Shown here piece by piece: positions 42,310 to 47,443 of a stretch of DNA of 47,443 bases (position 1 is its first letter; every line of letters begins with the position of its first letter). Source of the DNA: a bacterium (GTDB taxonomy: Bacteria > Vulcanimicrobiota > Xenobia > Xenobiales > JADMJV01); the NCBI GenBank assembly GCA_030149525.1, contig JASBRJ010000058.1, forward strand, positions 1-47,443, written 5' to 3'. A model generated the notes under the pieces. The model ran no database searches and was not told the origin of the DNA. It saw only the letters and a program-made list of their open reading frames with translations. The position numbers were made by a program, and so were the translations under genes.

Positions 42310-43089
42310 ATGCAGAACACCGCACTCATTACTGGAGCGTCGGCCGGGATCGGGCGCGAGCTAGCAATCATCCATGCAGAGAAGGGTGGGGACCTTGTGG
42401 TGGTAGCCAGGAGGCAAGAGCAGCTTGAGGACTTGAAGGCGGAGCTAGAGTCTCGCCACGGAATTAAAGTCAGAGTCCTGGTTTTTGACCTCACGGATCG
42501 AGGTGCCCCCTCGGCGGTTTATCAGCAACTCAAGGACGAAGATATCGAGATCGAGATTCTCATCAACAATGCCGGATTCGGCGGAGTGGGCAAATTCCAT
42601 CAGAGAGACTGGAATGAAGACCTGGCCATGATCCACCTCAACGTCCTGGCCCTCACCGAACTCACTCGATTGTTCCTGCCCGATATGATCACTCGACGGT
42701 CGGGAAAGATACTGAACGTCTCCAGCACCGCAAGCCTTATGCCCGGACCACTGCAAGCTGTTTACTTCGCCACCAAAGCCTTTGTCACATCGCTAAGCAA
42801 CGCCCTGGCCTATGAGCTCAGAGGGACGGGAGTGACCGTGAGCGCTCTTCTGCCGGGTGCTACCGGCACCGAGTTTGCCCGGGTCTCCGGAATGGAACGG
42901 TCTCCTCTCTTTCAAAAAACAGCCTCCGCTCGGAGAGTCGCCGAAGAGGGGTACAACGGAATGCTCTCAGGACGACTCAATATCATCTCCGGACTGAGTT
43001 TGTGGCAGCGCTTCCGCCTGGCTTTTGTGCCGTTGTTGCCGAAGAGCATCGTCATGAGTGAAGTCAAAAAGCTTCAGCAAACCCGGTAG
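42310..43089 (+). CDS. Short-chain dehydrogenase/reductase
   Basis: A 259-residue classical SDR. The start ATG has GAGGAG about ten bases upstream. The nucleotide loop is TGASAGIG (8-15), NNAG is at 86-89, and the catalytic set is S139, Y152 and K156 (YFATK). Asn at 111 completes the usual tetrad. The segment after the first strand (VVVARRQEQL) has Arg residues, which points to NADP(H). The order of motifs resembles the DltE/YqjQ-type branch that acts on lipids or short-chain substrates. Transcribed away from the protease gene, and followed by a terminator. Confidence 0.9.
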   Translation: MQNTALITGASAGIGRELAIIHAEKGGDLVVVARRQEQLEDLKAELESRHGIKVRVLVFDLTDRGAPSAVYQQLKDEDIEIEILINNAGFGGVGKFHQRDWNEDLAMIHLNVLALTELTRLFLPDMITRRSGKILNVSSTASLMPGPLQAVYFATKAFVTSLSNALAYELRGTGVTVSALLPGATGTEFARVSGMERSPLFQKTASARRVAEEGYNGMLSGRLNIISGLSLWQRFRLAFVPLLPKSIVMSEVKKLQQTR

Positions 43090-43170
43090 TGGGACAAAGC
43101 TCCAACGAGTGGCAGCGCCGGAACGCTCTCTCTGTTAGCCCGCAACGATTGAGAGTCGTTGACCGTTAAG

Positions 43171-43188
43171 GCCCTCACGGGCGTTTTT
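43171..43188 (+). terminator. Rho-independent terminator after the SDR gene
   Basis: GCCC-TCAC-GGGC followed by GTTTTT, 82 bases past the SDR stop. An outer pairing of GCCCG (43138-43142) with CGGGC (43178-43182) around a CAACGA/TCGTTG hairpin would compete with it. Confidence 0.7.
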
Positions 43189-43197
43189 CGTTAATGG

Positions 43198-43317
43198 CTA
43201 AAGGACAAAGGTCAAAACCCAAACGGCTATGAGTGTCATAGCGCCAACGAGCATCGGAGTGAGTCCGAGAGACCAAATGAATGCCTGAGATTCTTTATCT
43301 GTTAAAGGTATTCCCAC
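43198..43317 (-). CDS. 39-residue single-helix membrane peptide
   Basis: A gene too short to be called by length. The minus strand has AGGAGG (43330-43325), seven bases, GTG (43317), and 39 codons to TAG at 43198. The peptide begins MGIPLTDKESQAFIW, is soluble for 15 residues, then runs as one hydrophobic helix (SLGLTPMLVGAMTLIAVWV and on to LTFVL). A perfect ribosome site and a sensible helix make translation likely. It lies downstream of a 370-bp stretch of palindromes and alone between convergent transcripts; no partner is apparent. Small membrane peptides of this size are often subunits or regulators of larger membrane proteins. Confidence 0.65.
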   Translation of the reverse strand: MGIPLTDKESQAFIWSLGLTPMLVGAMTLIAVWVLTFVL

Positions 43318-43691
43318 GGGACAGCCTCCTTTCTGAAACCCCATTCACACGTGTGTATTCTATGCCTTACGGCAGGGGAAATCAATAATCCGTTCGGGTA
43401 GTTCTAGAGGTGGTTGTGGGCTCACCGGTTTTTCCGCGGCGTGCCTGGCCGCACGTGAGGAAAGATCGGCGAGGCCACAACCACCTCTGGAACGCCCTCG
43501 ACTCCAAAATCTTTATGTGACAAACCACTAGAAGTCCGACCGGAAAGTGCCTTGACAGATTGCGAAGGGCATTTTGTTCCTATGGAATTGGACATTTTTG
43601 AGTAATATCGGGAATATTTCGCAACAAATGGACAATTTCATAGGGACAATAATGAACGAGCAAGATGTCGAGGCACTTTCCGGTTGGGCTT
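43318..43691. other. Intergenic region without genes, holding two long palindromes
   Basis: No frame of believable composition lies in this stretch apart from the ribosome site of the small peptide. It contains the two palindromes described separately and, between them, a 34-base AT-rich stretch (43494-43527). Confidence 0.6.
43401..43493. repeat. 93-base imperfect palindrome (RNA hairpin or element)
   Basis: The 14-base arms AGAGGTGGTTGTGG (43406-43419) and CCACAACCACCTCT (43475-43488) are perfect, and outward pairing continues to 43401 and 43493 with one mismatch. Inside, GGCTCACC...TTTCC pairs loosely with GGAAAG...GGCGAGGCC, and CGTGC with GCACG, so the whole folds to one rod. Confidence 0.75.
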
Positions 43692-43695
43692 CTAG
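43528..43695. mobile_element. MITE-like element with 29-bp terminal inverted repeats
   Basis: The ends 43528-43556 and 43667-43695 are inverted copies matching at 26 of 29 bases (CTAGAAG...CCGGAAAGTGCC). A second inner pair (TTGTTCCTATGGAATTG and its partner with CATAGGGACAA) continues the symmetry to an AATATcgggAATAT centre. The ends begin and finish in TA, as in Tc1/mariner-IS630 elements that duplicate TA. No transposase is encoded. The right end includes the stop codon of gspF. Confidence 0.6.
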
Positions 43696-44867
43696 ACCTG
43701 GAGTTGTGAGGAAATTTGGGCCAGCGGCAGCAGAACGCTGAGAACCAGAACGCCCACGATACATCCCATCAAAATGATGAGAGCAGGCTCCAAAAACTTA
43801 GCCAACATTCCTCGACGCCGTTCCAATTCGCGCTCATAGAAGGCCGCTGCCGACATGAGCATGGCCTCCAGCTCGCCGGTCCGCTCACCGGTTCTCAGGA
43901 ATTGATGGAGCAGGGGGGGGATGGCAGCCACGCGCCCAAGAGCCTTTGCCAAACCGTCGCCGCGCTCCACGGCCCTTTCGGCCGACTCCAGATCGGACCT
44001 CACGGCTTCATTGTTCAGACTCTCTCGAGAAAGCTCCATAGCTCTCACCAGGGGCACTCCCGCCTCGTGAAGCATCCCCAGGGTTCTCGACCACTGCTCC
44101 ATCAGGCCACACCGGAGCATCGTACCCACCAACGGCAAGGACAACTTCATCCTGTCCAGAGCCCTACGCGGAAAGACTTTTAAGAAAAAGTAGCCGGCTA
44201 AAATCAGGGCCGGCACAGCAAAAGGACCGAAGGTCCCTACACCCTCGCCCACCGTGATCAAGACAGAGGTGATCCAGGGCAAATCAAGGCCCATGGAGCC
44301 GTACATCTCTTTGAGCACGGGAGTGAGGAAATAAAGGAGGCCGCTCATCAAGACGAGGGACAAAACAACCAGCGCCACCGGATAGCTGAGAGCGGAGACC
44401 AGGGCCCGGCGATGTTCGATATCGCGCTTGAGAAACTCGGCATATTTACCCAGGATCTCGGCCGACTGTCCGGACTCCTCTCCCGCTTGAACCATACGGA
44501 TCAGCATAGGTGGAAAAGCCTGCTCTTCCACCATCGCCGCCGTCATAGTGGTTCCCTCACGAAGGCGCACACGCACTCGCTTGAGGGCCGCTCTCATGGA
44601 AGCATCTTCGTCGAACTCCGCGATGGACTCCAGAGCTTCATCGAGAGGGATACCCGCTCTCAGCAAAGCCGATAGCTGAAGCAAAGAGTAGGCTAGAGAT
44701 TCGCCTGCCACGGCTTTGGAGGCGCGAGAGACATCCTGATCGAGCCTGGTGGGGAATAGGCCCCGCGCTTTCACCTTCTGATAGGCAACGGACTTGGAGG
44801 CTGCATCGATGTAGCCCTGAACCTTCTTTCCGGTTCGGTCGGTCGCTATGTAGGCGTAGAGTGGCAC
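43692..44867 (-). CDS. gspF: GspF/PilC-type inner-membrane platform protein (second copy)
   Basis: A 391-residue protein with two GspF domains: YSLLQLSALLRAGIPLDEALESIAE with MVQAGEESGQSAEIL, then MEQWSRTLGMLHEAGVPLVRAMEL with FLRTGERTGELEAMLM, and a last helix VLVLSVLLPLAQISSQ. It ends where GspF proteins normally end. GTG 44867 is three bases after the GspE stop. With GspE and the secretin upstream this is a classical gspD-E-F block. It differs strongly from the other GspF in the window, so the two likely serve different systems. Its stop codon lies in the end of a MITE-like palindrome. Confidence 0.93.
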   Translation of the reverse strand: MPLYAYIATDRTGKKVQGYIDAASKSVAYQKVKARGLFPTRLDQDVSRASKAVAGESLAYSLLQLSALLRAGIPLDEALESIAEFDEDASMRAALKRVRVRLREGTTMTAAMVEEQAFPPMLIRMVQAGEESGQSAEILGKYAEFLKRDIEHRRALVSALSYPVALVVLSLVLMSGLLYFLTPVLKEMYGSMGLDLPWITSVLITVGEGVGTFGPFAVPALILAGYFFLKVFPRRALDRMKLSLPLVGTMLRCGLMEQWSRTLGMLHEAGVPLVRAMELSRESLNNEAVRSDLESAERAVERGDGLAKALGRVAAIPPLLHQFLRTGERTGELEAMLMSAAAFYERELERRRGMLAKFLEPALIILMGCIVGVLVLSVLLPLAQISSQLQV

Positions 44868-44870
44868 GGC

Positions 44871-46325
44871 TTATATCGCTTTCGTCACTCGCATGGCTTC
44901 TTCACGGCTGGTAACACCTTGAACCACCTTACGAGCGGCGTCTTCCATAAGGGTTCTCATACCGTGCTTTCGAGCGGCGGCACGCAAGGTTCGAGCGTCT
45001 TCCGAACGAGCCACAAGCGAGGCCATTTCTTCTCCCACATTCATGAGTTCGAACACGCCGGTTCGGCCACGATAACCGGTCTGCAGACACTTCTCACAAC
45101 CTCCCGGCTCGTAGATCGTTCGACCGGCCAGGTCGTCTCTCAAACCTAGGCGCTTCACGTCGACCTCGGTAAGGGTGGAGGCTTGCTTACAGTCGCTACA
45201 AAGTTTTCTCACCAAACGTTGAGCCAGAACGCCCACCAGACAGGAACTCAAAAGATAAGACGGGACGCCCAAATCCACCAGACGACTAGCTGCCGCGGGA
45301 GCGTCGTTGGTGTGCAAAGTGGAGAGTACCATGTGACCGGTGAGCGCCGCGTGGACGGCGATCTCGGCCGTTTCCGGGTCACGAATCTCACCCACCATCA
45401 GAACATCGGGGTCTTGACGCAGAACCGAACGAAGTCCGGAGGCGAAGGTTAATCCGATCTTGTCGTTCACCTGAATCTGACCTACGCCCTGAACTCGATA
45501 TTCTACCGGGTCCTCAATGGTGATAAGGTTACAGGTGGGCGAGCGGAGCTTGTCCAGCACTGAATAGAGCGTGGTTGTCTTACCGGAACCGGTCGGCCCG
45601 GTGACTAAAAAGAGACCGTAGGGGTGCTCCAGAATTCCGTTGATGGTCTTCTCGGTGTCGTTGAGCATTCCAACTTGCTCAAGCGACAGAAGCTCCATGT
45701 TCTTCTCCAGAAGGCGCATCACCAGGCGCTCCCCGTGGAGAGTGGGCACGGTGGAGAGACGAACATCGATGTGACGCTCTCCGGAGTGGACATGAAGGCG
45801 ACCGTCCTGTGGTCGGCGACTCTCGGCAAGATCAAGCTTCGACATCACCTTAAGGCGAGCGGCTATTTGAGAGTGCCGGGAGCGGGGCACCCGGGTGGTT
45901 TCGTGGAGAACACCGTCGATTCGCATCCGGACAACCGTGTCGTCTTCGAACGGCTCGATATGAATATCGGACGCTCCTGTTTGCATAGCCCGGAGAAACA
46001 TGGAGTTGATAAGGCGTACCACAGGAGCGCCGGCCGCATCTCCCATCAAGTCGGAAGAGGCGTCCAGGCTGACGCTGCCCTCCTCGTCGTCTTCCTCGAT
46101 ACCGGGAGAATCGGCATTGAGAACCAGGCGACGAAGAGCGTCGTCGATCTCTTCGGCCGACATCCGCACAGGACGCACGTCCTTGTTCAAAGTCAGACGA
46201 ACATCTTCAAGCACCTCCATGGGGGTAGACTCGTCCACCCCAAGAGTGATTCGACCGTTCTCCTGACCGATGGGCACCAGACGGTGCCTCTGCCAGAATT
46301 CGACCGGTATATCAAGGTCCATCAT
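44871..46325 (-). CDS. gspE: Type II secretion/type IV pilus assembly ATPase
   Basis: A 484-residue hexameric cytosolic ATPase. A short N-terminal GspE_N domain (1-70) is followed by APVVRLINSMFLRAMQTGASDIHIEP and the Asp box (RLKVMSKLDLAESRRPQDGR). Walker A is GPTGSGKTTT (242-251, K249). Then come ITIEDPVEYRVQGVGQIQVN, the Walker B VLMVGEIRDPETA, the His box TGHMVLSTLHTND, and a zinc site CSDC/CEKC in the C-terminal part. The N1 domain that docks on GspL is absent, so the protein is short for GspE and close to the minimal form. ATGA overlap with the secretin gene shows coupling. Confidence 0.95.
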   Translation of the reverse strand: MMDLDIPVEFWQRHRLVPIGQENGRITLGVDESTPMEVLEDVRLTLNKDVRPVRMSAEEIDDALRRLVLNADSPGIEEDDEEGSVSLDASSDLMGDAAGAPVVRLINSMFLRAMQTGASDIHIEPFEDDTVVRMRIDGVLHETTRVPRSRHSQIAARLKVMSKLDLAESRRPQDGRLHVHSGERHIDVRLSTVPTLHGERLVMRLLEKNMELLSLEQVGMLNDTEKTINGILEHPYGLFLVTGPTGSGKTTTLYSVLDKLRSPTCNLITIEDPVEYRVQGVGQIQVNDKIGLTFASGLRSVLRQDPDVLMVGEIRDPETAEIAVHAALTGHMVLSTLHTNDAPAAASRLVDLGVPSYLLSSCLVGVLAQRLVRKLCSDCKQASTLTEVDVKRLGLRDDLAGRTIYEPGGCEKCLQTGYRGRTGVFELMNVGEEMASLVARSEDARTLRAAARKHGMRTLMEDAARKVVQGVTSREEAMRVTKAI

Positions 46326-47443
46326 TTGACCTCAATCCTTTCCGGTACGGAGAGGCGACCCAGCATCTTATTGTCCTGCCAGACCGCCAGGTCGACTTCA
46401 TACACGCCCGCTCCCGACTTGAAGTCGATGGGAGGGAGCAAAATCTCACGTTCGTCTCCCGCCTTGAGCATCACGGCGTCGCCCCGTACCTCGCCTTTAG
46501 ACCCGTCGGGGTTGGTTACGGTTCCGATCACGACCAACTCTTTATTGCTGGTGGAGTCGTTGGCGAGTCGAACAGAGGCGCGCGCCCTTCCACCCCTGCG
46601 AGGGGTTTGAGAAAAACGCAGATCGCTCAAAGAAACCCGACTCACCGTCCCGGCAGGCGCCTTGATGGTTCGCATGGTGGTGTTCTCCCGTCGATCTGTG
46701 CGAGTCGATGCCTCCTCCGTCTTCTCTTCACTGGAGTAGGGCGATTTGAATTTCTCACGGGTGGGACGCTTCTCAACCTGGTGGTCCGAGGGGCGACGAT
46801 CGCCTTCCAGGAACTCTTTGTAGGGCTTGTCGATGCGCTCAATCTCTTGAGGGACATCCACGATATGCGGCGTGAGGGAGATGAAGAGAGTGGTTTTCGC
46901 CTCTTCTTTTCTCAATTCACGGAAAAGGTTTTGAATCAGCGGAATATCGCCCAGAATGGGAACCTTTCTCACCGTCTCCACCGTTCGCTTGGAAATGAGA
47001 CCACCGATCATCAAGGTCTGGCCATCTTTAACGCTGATGGTTGTTCGGACATCGCGGTTGGAAATCAACGGCACGGTGAATCCGGTACCTCCGAGGTTTT
47101 GTTCCAGAAAGTCGGTCACTTCTTGAATCTCTTGTTCCAGTTCAAGCTTAATCGTGTCGGACTGGCTCACATGAGGGGTGACCAAAAGTTTAATGCCCAC
47201 GTCGCGATAGTCGTAGGTGACGGTGGGTTGACCGAAAGCGTTGAACTGCGCACCGGTAGGAAACGGAACGACGTTTCCAACGTTGATCTCTGCCTCTTTA
47301 TGATCTTCGGTGAGTATTCGAGGGGCCGAAATCAGGTTGAAGTCCGAGTTGTTCTTCTCTGCAGAAATGAAACCGAAAAGCTCGGGCACCTCCACATCAC
47401 GACTGTTGACATCGATGGTTCGTGTCCCCGATCCGGCCGCACC
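46322..47443 (-). CDS. gspD: Secretin (GspD/PilQ-type), C-terminal part, cut by the window end
   Basis: The frame is open from 47443, so 373 C-terminal residues are seen. The secretin core is clear: SDFNLISAPRILTEDHKEAEINVGNVVPF, YRDVGIKLLVTPHVS, IQEVTDFLEQN, SNRDVRTTISVKDGQTLMIGGLI and VPILGDIPLIQNLFRELRKEEAKTTLFISLTPHIV. After it comes a charged linker (about residues 195-270 of the fragment) and then a separate C-terminal beta-sandwich-like domain (ASVRLANDSTSNKELVVIG...), which ordinary secretins lack. Secretins form the outer-membrane channel. It overlaps gspE. Confidence 0.93.
   Translation of the reverse strand, partial: GAAGSGTRTIDVNSRDVEVPELFGFISAEKNNSDFNLISAPRILTEDHKEAEINVGNVVPFPTGAQFNAFGQPTVTYDYRDVGIKLLVTPHVSQSDTIKLELEQEIQEVTDFLEQNLGGTGFTVPLISNRDVRTTISVKDGQTLMIGGLISKRTVETVRKVPILGDIPLIQNLFRELRKEEAKTTLFISLTPHIVDVPQEIERIDKPYKEFLEGDRRPSDHQVEKRPTREKFKSPYSSEEKTEEASTRTDRRENTTMRTIKAPAGTVSRVSLSDLRFSQTPRRGGRARASVRLANDSTSNKELVVIGTVTNPDGSKGEVRGDAVMLKAGDEREILLPPIDFKSGAGVYEVDLAVWQDNKMLGRLSVPERIEVK

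Noticed and set aside
43138-43188. A tRNA
   Set aside because: No cloverleaf, no TTCNANNC arm and no anticodon loop; the pairing fits a terminator.

Overview
The window comes from a bacterium with two membranes. It encodes a heavy-metal RND pump and its adaptor, a secretin, a two-partner-secretion-type (FHA-like) exoprotein, a lipoprotein and many signal-peptide proteins. GTG and TTG starts are common, Shine-Dalgarno sites are mostly clear, and genes are tightly packed with frequent 4-14 nt overlaps. No rRNA, tRNA or marker gene is present, so the phylum cannot be named. The mix of type II secretion/type IV pilin modules, very large TPR and FHA-like proteins and many unrecognised genes suggests a poorly studied lineage rather than a well-known proteobacterium.

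Layout. 1-3306: end of a CzcB-like adaptor and a complete CzcA-type RND pump. 3411-6077: two paralogous peptidoglycan-binding proteins with different C-terminal domains and no signal peptide. 6091-8000: a small membrane-associated protein and a formate/nitrite-type channel. 8067-14333: a 2,088-residue FHA-like exoprotein with four tandem ~645-bp repeats. 14466-19765: accessory genes, including a Zn-ribbon protein, a bacterial DA1-like LIM/metallopeptidase, an ankyrin protein, a protein resembling heme-thiolate peroxygenases, and an HPr-kinase-like P-loop protein coupled to an unknown gene. 19822-28067: glyoxalase I, a 1,392-residue TPR protein, a hybrid histidine kinase with a PilJ-like sensor, an OB-fold-like exported protein and a tail-anchored protein.

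28188-33534 is a translationally coupled pilin-assembly operon (GspF, a giant PilX-like protein, GspI-like and GspJ-like prepilins). 33605-39600 holds a tandem universal stress protein, an SLC13/RCK permease, a CDF cation transporter coupled to a solute-binding-like lipoprotein, and a membrane-anchored endonuclease/exonuclease/phosphatase protein coupled to a large M50 site-2-type protease (39597-42227). After an SDR oxidoreductase comes a 600-bp stretch with a terminator, a previously uncalled 39-residue membrane peptide and two long palindromes, one resembling a MITE. The window ends in a gspD-gspE-gspF operon read on the minus strand.

How the genes fit together. Two separate pilin/T2SS modules, each with its own GspF, point to an envelope-spanning piston or pilus system. 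The CzcBA pump, the CDF transporter and its lipoprotein are metal/cation handling genes. The most unusual candidates are the paired peptidoglycan-binding proteins and other cytosolic-looking proteins with Ser/Thr-rich N-termini (possible secretion signals), the peroxygenase-like protein, the DA1-like peptidase, the repeat-bearing exoprotein and the palindromic intergenic elements. All functional statements come from reading motifs by eye; no database search was run.
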